Shown here one piece after another: positions 25,797 to 33,575 of a DNA stretch of 64,000 nucleotides (the stretch's first letter is position 1; each line of letters starts with the position of its first letter). Source of the stretch: Bacillota bacterium. GTDB lineage: Bacteria > Bacillota > UBA4882 > UBA8346. The stretch spans positions 149,915 to 213,914 of the forward strand of contig JAEXFN010000017.1 of the NCBI GenBank assembly GCA_023400055.1. Direction: 5' to 3'. A program made the translations under genes and the position numbers. The notes beneath the pieces are model-generated. The model searched no databases and was not told where the DNA came from. It saw only the letters and a list, made by a program, of their open reading frames with translations.

Positions 25797-26132
25797 CAAC
25801 CTTTCGGCTACAAACACCCATTACACATACTACGATAACCTTGGACCGACTGTTATTGAGACTTAGGAATCTGCCTGCAATCTTTCGACTGCAAACAAAC
25901 CCGTTCGACCCCATAACAATCTGGGCTTGACTGCCACCAATAAGTTTCCCTACCACGACGGTCTCATCAACCGCCGTAATAAGTTGGCCCACTGATAACA
26001 ATCTGGCTCAGACCAATATGAATCCCCAAGGCTTGCGGTGGAACCCATATTGATCAGTTGCTCGACTGATAACGACCCACATTGTCCATAAGACGGAGCC
26101 GTTATCAATCTGCGCCTCGGCTATTACAAATC
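25797..26132. repeat. Degenerate palindrome-rich region with approximate 21/42-bp periodicity
   Basis: No gene is present. The sequence can be cut into about 16 blocks of 21 bases with weak similarity (for example TCTTTCGACTGCAAAC against GGGCTTGACTGCCACC). It contains imperfect palindromes, such as TGATAACGAC...GCCGTTATCA (about 26067-26106) and CAATATG...CATATTG (about 26014-26051). It resembles an older version of the arrays elsewhere. The period is not as clean as in the other arrays, hence the modest confidence. Confidence 0.45.
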
Positions 26133-26318
26133 CCTGAATATAGAGTAACCAGGATCCGAGTGGATATACAATTGATAAGAGGTTTGGTTTGATGTAGATT
26201 TTTCCAATTTATAATGGGTGTGGATTTTCGTTTCTATTCGATAAACCTTAGTTTGTTTTTTGATGTTCTTCTCTGAATGATTGGTATCTAAAATTAATCG
26301 CAATATTTTATTTTTTAA

Positions 26319-26374
26319 ACAAGGGTCATCAAACTCTCACTATCTTTTAGAGTGAGGCTTTTGGTGACCCTTGT
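26319..26374. terminator. Long hairpin upstream of the C39-like peptidase gene
   Basis: ACAAGGGTCA (26319-26328) pairs with TGACCCTTGT (26365-26374), and an inner CTCACT/AGTGAG hairpin sits between. A T-rich stretch follows after 15 bases. It may end transcription from upstream or insulate the next gene. The rest of 26133-26510 is AT-rich with a TATAAAAT near 26452 as a possible -10 box. Confidence 0.5.
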
Positions 26375-26510
26375 TGCTTTGTTTGGCCTTTTTTAATGTT
26401 CAAAGGGATTTAAAAGAGATTACTAAATTATTTCTTAATCGTCGCAGTGGATATAAAATACATCAATTAAATTTCTATTAGGATATATTTTCAGTGGACA
26501 TGGAGGTAAA

Positions 26511-27479
26511 ATGAGTATTAGCTTAGTTAATAACAATAACAACAGTAATCAATTAATCTCCCCACTCCATTCGCATCCAAATCCAGTAAAAGCGGGTTCG
26601 TCATCCCAAGAGCAGCGGCAATGTCCCAGTCCAAAAGCTGACAGCTTGGAATTGGGAAATTCTCCAACCAATCCGGCAGGAATTTATACGGTGCGCGGCA
26701 AAGGTTTTGGTAGCGTTTTCAAAGACTTTATGGATAAAGTAGCGGGCGGTACGGTGACGCCAGACGACCTGCAATCCATGCAAAGTAAGCTGCAACAACT
26801 GCAAGCGTCATCCGACAGTGGCCAAAATATCGCGAACCAGGGTCTTGATCCGGATAGCGACGATGTGCCCCAAAAACTGGCGGTTCTGCCGGATGGCCGG
26901 GAAGCTCTGGTCATCGGAGATCCGGAAAAACTGTCAGAATACAATCATTTGCAGGGCAATAATTCCTTAGGATTTCAACAAACATGCGGACTGGTGGCCT
27001 GTGAAGATGTTCTGAATCAATTCGGAATCGAAGTGACCGAAGATGACGTCGTAAAGTATGCGGTCGCTAATAATCTGTGTTACGTGACAAGGGATCCGTC
27101 GCTTAGCGGGGGTACGACTACGTACTCTCAAGTGGAGCTACTAAGAGGCTATGACATTCCCGCCCATGTGGAGAGCAAAGACAGCCTCGATTATTTAGCT
27201 TCCAATATTCAAGAAGGCAAATCGGTGATTGCGGAGGTAAATGCCGGTGTTTTGTGGGATGATCCCAATGCCTACGGCAACGGAGCGGCGAATCACGCCG
27301 TGGTAGTTACGGGAGTCGCCAGGGATCCGGAGACGCAAAAAATCTTGGGCTTTTTCATTAACGACAGCGGAGTTCCGCCGCTTGGAGATTCGGGACGTTT
27401 TGTGGATACTGAAACCATGAAAACGGCTTGGAGTGAGCCTGGCGGAATCTGTGTGGTCACCGATGTGGCGTACGCTTAA
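26511..27479 (+). CDS. C39-like papain-fold cysteine peptidase domain protein
   Basis: A 322-residue protein with a low-complexity, Asn/Ser/Pro-rich N-terminus (residues 1-60) and no signal peptide. The C-terminal domain has the features of C39-like peptidases: a Gln-x-Thr-Cys pair (QQTCGLVACEDVLNQFG, Cys159), His262 in NHAVVVTGV and Asn284/Asp285 in INDSG. Such domains occur in bacteriocin exporters, effectors and toxin modules, but here there is no transporter attached. The ATG follows GGAGGTAAA. The next gene starts 22 bases downstream and probably encodes a partner. Substrate unknown; an effector/immunity pair is one hypothesis. Confidence 0.72.
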   Translation: MSISLVNNNNNSNQLISPLHSHPNPVKAGSSSQEQRQCPSPKADSLELGNSPTNPAGIYTVRGKGFGSVFKDFMDKVAGGTVTPDDLQSMQSKLQQLQASSDSGQNIANQGLDPDSDDVPQKLAVLPDGREALVIGDPEKLSEYNHLQGNNSLGFQQTCGLVACEDVLNQFGIEVTEDDVVKYAVANNLCYVTRDPSLSGGTTTYSQVELLRGYDIPAHVESKDSLDYLASNIQEGKSVIAEVNAGVLWDDPNAYGNGAANHAVVVTGVARDPETQKILGFFINDSGVPPLGDSGRFVDTETMKTAWSEPGGICVVTDVAYA

Positions 27480-27501
27480 CTTATAGAAAGGAGTGAAAAA
27501 G

Positions 27502-28026
27502 ATGAGTGAAGCAAATATCAAACCCGCTTTTACGGAATTGCGCGAAAAAATAAGGAACCATCCGCTAATCCAAACGGAGATTCCGATTGAACATGCGCTG
27601 TCGTTGCCTTTGCCGACCAAACGCTGGGGAGAACCGGCGTATGCGGTTTTTGCCAGCCCAGCATGCCGGATCAAAGGAGAACCTCAGAAACAAGGAGCGC
27701 CTGATCGCTGGTTTCTGATCGATCCCGACTCCATGAAAATTTTACTATATGCCAGATACGCCACGATACCCTTTTCTGAAATCGCTTGGGAATCGGTTAT
27801 CCTTCCGCAAATGACGCTCGGAATCTCCGAACTGCGCGACCGTTTGGAGAAAGTGGCAGACAGGCTGAATGAACTGGCCCCGCAGTTTTTTGAAGGGGTT
27901 GACGGCAATAATGAGGAAAAGGCTGAGTTAAACCGGCTCTTGGAAGTCATTATCCCGCAACCGTTATTCGCACAATACCAGGCATTGGTCCCGGACTTCT
28001 TCGCATGGTTGAAGTCGCAGGCGTGA
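27502..28026 (+). CDS. Hypothetical protein, partner of the C39-like peptidase
   Basis: I do not recognise this family. The 174-residue soluble protein begins MSEANIKPAFTELREKIRNHP, has a central beta-rich part with RWFLIDPDSMKILLYARYATIPF, and ends with a helical segment (LRDRLEKVADRLNELAPQFF; PLFAQYQALVPDFFAWL). There is no signal peptide and no membrane segment. The start ATG 27502 follows AAAGGAG; an earlier in-frame start at 27493 lies inside that site. Its close position after the peptidase suggests a chaperone, inhibitor or immunity role. Confidence 0.65.
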   Translation: MSEANIKPAFTELREKIRNHPLIQTEIPIEHALSLPLPTKRWGEPAYAVFASPACRIKGEPQKQGAPDRWFLIDPDSMKILLYARYATIPFSEIAWESVILPQMTLGISELRDRLEKVADRLNELAPQFFEGVDGNNEEKAELNRLLEVIIPQPLFAQYQALVPDFFAWLKSQA

Positions 28027-28196
28027 CTGTTTTGATCAGCGGAAAGTGAGCCAAAGATAGCCAAGCCGTTAGCGAATAATGGCTTGGTTTATTTTTTGCT
28101 TCTGGTGGCCCGGCAATCGTCAGGGCGAAAGCTGAAGCTGTTTCCACGTGGATTGGGGATGCCTTTCCGGCTTTGGCGGACGCTTTCTGGTCCCGC

Positions 28197-28511
28197 GATC
28201 CGACTTCCCCAAGAATTGGGATGCTTGCTCCAGGCCTTGGTCCCGTTTCCCGGAGGCTTCCGGAAGCTGCTCCGGGCCTTGGGAAAGCGGGGATGGCCCT
28301 TGGGCAAACTGTCCCGCGGCTTGGGACAGATCGCCCGACGTTTGGGAAAGTTCTCCCAAGGTTTGGGGAAGCTCGCCCAAGGTCTGGGAATGCTTCCCCA
28401 AGCTTTGGGCATCCTTTCCCAACCTCTGGGACAGTTCCCCCAAGGCTTGGGAGAGTTTGCCCAAAGGTTGGGCATGGTTTCCCAAGCCTTGGGCAAGCAA
28501 GGAGCGGCGGA
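28197..28511. repeat. 21-bp tandem array of self-complementary units (family B), 15 units
   Basis: Fifteen consecutive 21-base blocks; most start GGG(A/C)AAG or GGGACAG and contain CCCAAGG(C/T)TT. A typical unit, TTGGGAAAG..TCTCCCAA, is nearly palindromic, so both strands look alike. Weaker copies may reach back to 28155. Because 21 is a multiple of three, long open frames exist on both strands, each reading as heptads around LG-K-L-S-Q; none has a credible ribosome binding site, so I treat the array as non-coding. Confidence 0.88.
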
Positions 28512-28707
28512 TCCCATAAAGGCCCTGATAAAGTCGACCGGTAAATAGTCGCCGTCCAAAGGCAATTATCATAAGATCGTGTAGGCGGGGATCGACTGAT
28601 TTCATGAAGAGCAACTCGGCATGGCTGTTTCTTAAATCGGACATAAGTCTATCAATGCCCGCATAATTATTTTTTTAGAATTCGTCTCACGCGAGGAGAA
28701 TGATATC

Positions 28708-29295
28708 GTGGACTGGACAGAGGCGCAAGTTTATGAGCGGAATTGGTGGTTAACCGAGGTTGACCAGCACGACTGGGAGCAATCCAAATCGTCCTTGGTG
28801 GCTGGATTTATCAGAGTGTCCCACGGTCGTCCGAATCAGCGGGTGATCGATATCGGCTCCGGTCCCTTTTCGATACTGCAACGGGTGCCGGTCGGGGCGG
28901 GGACCGCCTTGGATCCCCTCGATTTTGGGCCGCTGGAGGAAGGCTACCGGCGGGCCGGGATCCGGCGGCTCATCAAACGGGCCGAGGATTTGTCCGAGGA
29001 CGACGGCCATTGGGACGAAGCCTGGATTTACAATTGCCTGCAACATGTGGAATCGCCGGAGCGGGTCTTGAATGCGGCCCGGAAAGTGGCGGATTTGATC
29101 CGGATCTTTGAATGGATTAATTTTGAGCCGTATCTCGGGCATCTTCATAAATTGACCCCGGAACGGCTCCAGGACGGCTTCCAGGATTGGCACTCCCATC
29201 TGGAATGCGTCGGCACCTTGAACAGCTCCGGATTATGCGGCGATTTCTTCGTGGGAATTTGGGAGAAGCAGCAGTTGTCGGAGTGGGTTATCTAA
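28708..29295 (+). CDS. Class I SAM-dependent methyltransferase-like protein
   Basis: A 195-residue protein with a Rossmann-type SAM-binding motif (QRVIDIGSGPFSILQ, residues 45-59), an acidic residue at the end of strand 2 (TALDPLD) and a post-II/III segment (WIYNCLQHVESPERVLNAARKVA) typical of small-molecule or sugar-linked methyltransferases. It is shorter than average, with a Trp-rich N-terminus. The GTG start is preceded by GAGGAG. It stands alone between a repeat array and a terminator, so context gives no hint of substrate. Confidence 0.75.
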   Translation: MDWTEAQVYERNWWLTEVDQHDWEQSKSSLVAGFIRVSHGRPNQRVIDIGSGPFSILQRVPVGAGTALDPLDFGPLEEGYRRAGIRRLIKRAEDLSEDDGHWDEAWIYNCLQHVESPERVLNAARKVADLIRIFEWINFEPYLGHLHKLTPERLQDGFQDWHSHLECVGTLNSSGLCGDFFVGIWEKQQLSEWVI

Positions 29296-29322
29296 GACTT
29301 TATCCAATCGAATCCGTCAAGG

Positions 29323-29361
29323 AAAAGAGCGCTTCCGAATCAATCCGAGGCGCTCTTTTTT
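29323..29361 (+). terminator. Rho-independent terminator of the methyltransferase gene
   Basis: AAAAGAGCGC (29323-29332) pairs with GCGCTCTTTT (29350-29359); a T-run follows within the arm. The loop is 17 bases. Confidence 0.85.
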
Positions 29362-29375
29362 CATGAGTTATATTG

Positions 29376-29413
29376 AAACACCCATCCCTCCGTGGAAAGA
29401 GGATGGGTGTTTT
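29376..29413. terminator. Strong bidirectional hairpin
   Basis: AAACACCCATCC (29376-29387) pairs with GGATGGGTGTTT (29401-29412) and T-residues flank it. It follows the previous terminator at 15 bases. The remaining bases to 29703 show no gene and no recognisable c-di-AMP riboswitch. Confidence 0.75.
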
Positions 29414-29703
29414 AAAGCCTGTACAATCGAGCCGTTGATTGTACAATGTCATTATGCCATAGCCATATTAGATTTTCATTTTAATTGGGATTGAAAATCT
29501 TTTGATTGCGAATTTAATTGAGAAAGTGACCCGGACTTGCTTCGAAGAGGATTGGCAACCCATTCGATGAAGGTTTCAAGCAATTTGCCTTAATCTTCCA
29601 CCGGCGGCCTGCGGGGATGAACTATTCTTTTAAAACAAACCGGGGAAACTAAACTGCGCTATTCTGAATAAAAATCCGCACCCATCAGTGAGAGGCAAAC
29701 GGA

Positions 29704-31596
29704 ATGAGTAAATTTAAGCGGTGGATCATCGGCAAGCCTTTAGAAAATGAAGCGTTAAAAGATGAAAAATACTCCATTTTCTGGGGACTCCCGATTTTGG
29801 CCAGCGACGCCATTTCCTCGGTCGCCTATGCTACCGAAGAGATCCTGTTGGTACTGATTCCGGTCATCGGAATCTTGGCCTATCATCAACTTTCATTAGT
29901 CAGCGCGGCGATCGTTATTCTCCTGGCTGTTTTAACCTTTTCTTACCGCCAGACGATCGAGAGTTATCCCAACGGGGGAGGAGCCTATATTGTAGCTTCG
30001 GATAACCTCAATGCCCATGCCGGTGTCGTCGCCGGTTCCGCCCTGGCGATTGATTATACATTGACCGTGGCGGTAAGCATCTCCGCCGGGACCGCGGCGA
30101 TCACTTCGGCATTTCCCCATTTGTTTTCGTATCGGGTGGAGATTTGTCTGTTGATCTTAATGCTCTTATTCTTCGGAAATTTACGGGGCATACGCGAATC
30201 GGCCAAGCTGTTCGGCGTCCCGTCCTACGCGTTTATGCTGGCCATCATCACGATGATCGGGGTTGGAATCGCCAAGATTCATTTTGGGGGTTATCGCCCT
30301 CCGGAGCCCATTTTCCCGGCCGGGAGAGACATCGGCCCGATTACCATATTATTGTTGTTAAGAGCATTTTCTTCCGGATGTACCGCCTTAACCGGCGTGG
30401 AGGCCGTCAGCAATGCGGTTCCCAATTTCCAGAAACCGGCGGTGAAACACGCCCGCATGGTTCTGGTATTGCTGTCCTTTATCGTATTCATCCTGTTTGG
30501 CGGGACCTCCTATTTGGCAAACCTTTATCACGTCGTACCGCAGGAGGGCAAGACGATTCTTTCCCAGATCGCCCAGGAGATATTTGGCCGTTCGGCGATG
30601 TATTATTTCATTCAGGCCGTGACCGCCACCATCCTGGCGCTCGCGGCGAATACGGCCTATGCGGGCTTCCCGATGCTATTGTCGGTGATGGCCCGGGACG
30701 GCTATGCGCCGCGTCAACTGGCTCAACGCGGCGAAAGACTCAGCTATTCCAATGGCATTTTTATATTAACGTTGATGGCTGCGCTGTTGATTGTGGTATT
30801 TAAAGGCGACACTCATTTGCTGATCCCTTTATACGCGGTGGGCGTATTCACCTCTTTCACCCTATCTCAGTTTGGAATGTTTATGCGTTGGTTGCGGGGA
30901 AAGGAAAAGGGTTGGCTTCACAAGGCGATCGTCAACGGGATTGGCGCATTTGCCACACTGGCCGCGGTAATCATCATCGGAGTCACCAAATTCTCGCATG
31001 GCGCCTGGATAGTCATTGTGGTGATCCCGATCATGATGAGCATCTTCTTAAAGATCAAGCAGCACTATGTGGCCATCGCCAAACAATTGAGACTCAGCTC
31101 GGAAGAGATTGAGCAGATCGATTTATCCAAGGAAACCTACCGCAATCATGTGATAATACCGGTCGAAAGCATCAACCGGGCCAGTATCCGGGCTTTAAAA
31201 TACGCCAAGACCATCTCCGACAATATTGTGGCTTTCAATATCTCCATTGACGAGGAGGCCGAAGCCAGAATCAAGGCGAAATGGAGCAAGCTGCATACCG
31301 ATATCCCGCTCATCGTAAAATATTCGCCATATCGCAAGGTTTTGGAACCGTTCATGGAGTTCATCGAAAACTATGTTGAGCACGCTTATCAAAAAGGGGA
31401 CATGATCACCGTTATTTTGCCGCAATTTAGCGTCCAAAAGTGGTGGCACCATATCCTACACAATCAGACGCGCTTTTTTCTGCAAAATGAATTGCTCAAA
31501 CACCGGCACATCGTGGTAGCGACCATACCGCTGCAGTTGAGAAAGGGCGAACCGGCCGGTCCGTCGGAAACGCGAACGTCGAGTAAGAATAAATAG
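29704..31596 (+). CDS. kimA: KimA-like high-affinity potassium importer (APC superfamily)
   Basis: A 630-residue transporter with about 12 membrane segments up to residue 450 and a C-terminal cytoplasmic domain of about 170 residues. The N-terminus (KRWIIGKPL..., LASDAISSVAYATEEILL, SYRQTIESYPNGGGAYIVA, DYTLTVAVSISAGTAAITSAFP) is very close in pattern to Bacillus KimA (formerly YdaO), a K+/H+ symporter inhibited by c-di-AMP through its C-terminal domain. An alternative reading is a general amino acid permease of the same superfamily, but the conserved GGGAYIVA and DYTLTVAVS segments favour KimA. The ATG follows TGAGAGG. Monocistronic. Confidence 0.82.
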   Translation: MSKFKRWIIGKPLENEALKDEKYSIFWGLPILASDAISSVAYATEEILLVLIPVIGILAYHQLSLVSAAIVILLAVLTFSYRQTIESYPNGGGAYIVASDNLNAHAGVVAGSALAIDYTLTVAVSISAGTAAITSAFPHLFSYRVEICLLILMLLFFGNLRGIRESAKLFGVPSYAFMLAIITMIGVGIAKIHFGGYRPPEPIFPAGRDIGPITILLLLRAFSSGCTALTGVEAVSNAVPNFQKPAVKHARMVLVLLSFIVFILFGGTSYLANLYHVVPQEGKTILSQIAQEIFGRSAMYYFIQAVTATILALAANTAYAGFPMLLSVMARDGYAPRQLAQRGERLSYSNGIFILTLMAALLIVVFKGDTHLLIPLYAVGVFTSFTLSQFGMFMRWLRGKEKGWLHKAIVNGIGAFATLAAVIIIGVTKFSHGAWIVIVVIPIMMSIFLKIKQHYVAIAKQLRLSSEEIEQIDLSKETYRNHVIIPVESINRASIRALKYAKTISDNIVAFNISIDEEAEARIKAKWSKLHTDIPLIVKYSPYRKVLEPFMEFIENYVEHAYQKGDMITVILPQFSVQKWWHHILHNQTRFFLQNELLKHRHIVVATIPLQLRKGEPAGPSETRTSSKNK

Positions 31597-31652
31597 CCCA
31601 TTGGATTACTTTATAAGTAAAGTGCAAATTGATTAAAATTTGGGGATAGTTA

Positions 31653-31681
31653 TTGACTTTATGGGCGAGTCATGTTATAAA
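31653..31681 (+). promoter_or_regulatory. Sigma-A-type promoter of the T-box/hom transcript
   Basis: TTGACT (31653-31658), 17-base spacer, TATAAA (31676-31681). The predicted start near 31688 agrees with the T-box leader length. Confidence 0.75.
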
Positions 31682-31687
31682 TATTCC

Positions 31688-31930
31688 AATATAAAACGAT
31701 GACAGGGATATGTCGTCAGCAATTGTTTCAGTAGAGAGGGAAGGTCGATGGGCTGAAAGCCTTCCCGGAAGCGATCTGGCGATACCCCCCTGGAGTGGCG
31801 ATCGGAAACTTAAGTATGATCGCCCGGTACGGCCGTTACCCGTTGAAGAGGGTCTGCACCAAGAAAGGTGGAACCGCGGAAGTTAAAATCTTTCGTCCTT
31901 TCAATTTTGAAGGATGAAGGATTTTTTTTA
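31688..31930 (+). ncRNA. T-box leader controlling homoserine dehydrogenase
   Basis: The leader has an AGAGAGG-type stem I, the T-box sequence AAGGTGGAACCGCGG (about 31865-31879) that pairs with uncharged tRNA acceptor ends, and a terminator made of ATCTTTCGTCCTT and AAGGATGAAGGAT followed by eight T residues. Specifier codon not assigned with certainty: GATACC offers ACC (Thr) and GCGATC offers ATC (Ile), both meaningful for this pathway. Confidence 0.9.
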
Positions 31931-31952
31931 TTTTGGCGAAGGAGTGATATTC

Positions 31953-33254
31953 ATGCAAGACCATCAGGTAAATATCGGAATCCTGGGGTTGGGAACCGTG
32001 GGAACCGGAGTGGCGCGTGTCTTACTTACCCAGCAGGATTTATTAAAGACACGATCGGCCTTGACGTTCACTTTAAAAGCGATTTCCGAGCTGAATTGGG
32101 AAAAAGAACGCGATTTGGATCTCAGCGGCGTGGAATGCACCAGTGACGCCCGGCTTCTGCTGGAAAATCCGGAGATCGACATTATCGTCGAGACCATCGG
32201 CGGCTATGAACCGGCTTTCAGCTTTATCGCCACCGCCCTGCGCAACCGCAAACATGTGGTGACCGCCAATAAAGCCTTAATCGCCACCCGCGGCCGGGAA
32301 CTGTTTCAGATCGCCAAAGAAAATGGCGTGGATCTGCTGTTCGAAGCCAGCGTCGGCGGAGGAATCCCGATCATCAAAGGTTTGCGGGAAGGCTTGATCG
32401 CCAATCATATTGAGAGCATTTATGGAATCCTCAATGGAACTTCCAATTACATATTGACCCGGATGCACCAGGAAGAGTTGGAATTCGGCCAGGCGCTCGC
32501 CGAAGCGCAAGCCAAGGGATTCGCGGAGGCCGATCCGACCCTGGACGTGAGCGGGGGCGACGCCGCTCATAAGCTGACGATCCTGGCTTCCATCGCCGCT
32601 TCCGGATTCGTCAGTTTTTCGGATCTCTACATCGAGGGGATTCAAAACATCACCAAGCTGGATATCAATTTCGCCAAGTCGTTCGGTTACACCATCAAGT
32701 TGCTGGCGGTCATGCGGCGGCAGGCGGACGGACTGGATCTCCGGGTTCATCCGACCCTGGTCCCCAATACTCATCTTTTGGCAGCGGTCAACAACGAATT
32801 GAACGCGGTTTTCGTAAAGGGCGATTTTGTCGGCAATACCATGTTTTATGGCCCAGGAGCCGGGGAACGGCCGACCGCCAGCTCGATCGTGAGCGACATC
32901 GTCGATCTGTCCCGCGATTTGCTGCTCAAGGAAGGCGAGCGCTTCAGCAATCGCACCCTCAATCCGGAAAAAGCGATTTCGGTCGTGCCGGTGGATCAGA
33001 TCCGCAACCGTTTTTATTTGCGCTTCTTTACGCTGGATGCTCCGGGCATTCTTTCCAAAATCTCCGGCGTGCTGGCCGAGAACGGCATCTCTATCTCGTC
33101 GATGGTGCAGTTGGAGACACACGGCAAGGATAATTATATTCCGATCGTTTTGTTGACGCACGAGGCTTCGGAGCAAGCGATGAAGCGGGCGTTGGACACC
33201 ATCGGCCGATTCGACTTTCTTAAGGAAGATTATCTTCGCATCCGGCTTTTCTAA
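31953..33254 (+). CDS. hom: Homoserine dehydrogenase with C-terminal ACT domain
   Basis: It reduces aspartate semialdehyde to homoserine for threonine, isoleucine and methionine synthesis. The 433-residue protein starts at ATG 31953 (AAGGAG upstream), with the NAD(P)-binding motif GILGLGTVGTGVA at residues 9-21. The catalytic domain has VVTANKALIATRG, ASVGGGIPIIKGLREGL and the substrate segment YILTRM...EADPTLDVSGGDAAHKL. The ACT domain (FYLRFFTLDAPGILSKISGVLAENGISISSM) occupies about residues 350-430 and normally mediates threonine feedback. An upstream T-box adds tRNA-dependent control. It is not followed by thrC/thrB in this window. Confidence 0.96.
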   Translation: MQDHQVNIGILGLGTVGTGVARVLLTQQDLLKTRSALTFTLKAISELNWEKERDLDLSGVECTSDARLLLENPEIDIIVETIGGYEPAFSFIATALRNRKHVVTANKALIATRGRELFQIAKENGVDLLFEASVGGGIPIIKGLREGLIANHIESIYGILNGTSNYILTRMHQEELEFGQALAEAQAKGFAEADPTLDVSGGDAAHKLTILASIAASGFVSFSDLYIEGIQNITKLDINFAKSFGYTIKLLAVMRRQADGLDLRVHPTLVPNTHLLAAVNNELNAVFVKGDFVGNTMFYGPGAGERPTASSIVSDIVDLSRDLLLKEGERFSNRTLNPEKAISVVPVDQIRNRFYLRFFTLDAPGILSKISGVLAENGISISSMVQLETHGKDNYIPIVLLTHEASEQAMKRALDTIGRFDFLKEDYLRIRLF

Positions 33255-33300
33255 AACCCAAATTTCGGTCATATGATTCACAGAGGACTCGGATATCTTC

Positions 33301-33340
33301 AAAGGGCTGTCTCCGATAGCGATTATCGGCAGTCCTTTTC
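33301..33340 (+). terminator. Rho-independent terminator of hom
   Basis: AAAGGGCTG (33301-33309) pairs with CAGTCCTTT (33330-33338, one G-T), with CCGATA/TATCGG forming the upper stem; TTTTCC follows. Confidence 0.85.
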
Positions 33341-33575
33341 CATTATAGCTTGGGATCCAACATAAGTTATCCGCTGAATTCAAAGGGATTTTTAAAATGG
33401 GTGTCGAATTTACCTTGAAGCATCATGAATCGAGGCTATAGAATAAAATCTTTTGAGTTTGTATCGCGCCAAAAGCTTCAAATGGTTTTATCCCTTGCTT
33501 TGTTTTAGCTTTGGTGACAACCTGGCCTTTGAAGATGGTTTATCATAAGCTTATAAATCGTGAAGGGTGATGGGG
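33341..33575. other. Intergenic region upstream of the peptide-transport operon
   Basis: No gene. One Spo0A-box-like heptamer TGTCGAA occurs at 33402-33408, but a match of this length is expected by chance in a window of this size. No clear promoter pair was identified. Confidence 0.4.

Noticed and set aside
28120..28644. Minus-strand protein of 174 residues covering the family B array
   Set aside because: It has a reasonable-looking N-terminus (MSDLRNSHAELLFMKSVDPRL), but no ribosome binding site, and most of it is the 21-bp repeat, whose units also give open frames on the plus strand (28084-28548). Open frames are expected for a 21-base period. Kept as an open question only.
29296..29703. 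c-di-AMP (ydaO) riboswitch before the kimA-like gene
   Set aside because: Only the short string CGAATCCGTCA near 29309-29319 recalls the conserved 3' end of that riboswitch. The other conserved blocks are absent and a terminator of the previous gene follows at once, so it is probably chance.
33402..33408. Spo0A box TGTCGAA upstream of the peptide-transport operon
   Set aside because: A seven-base match on either strand is expected several times in 64 kb, and no second site or spaced promoter supports it.
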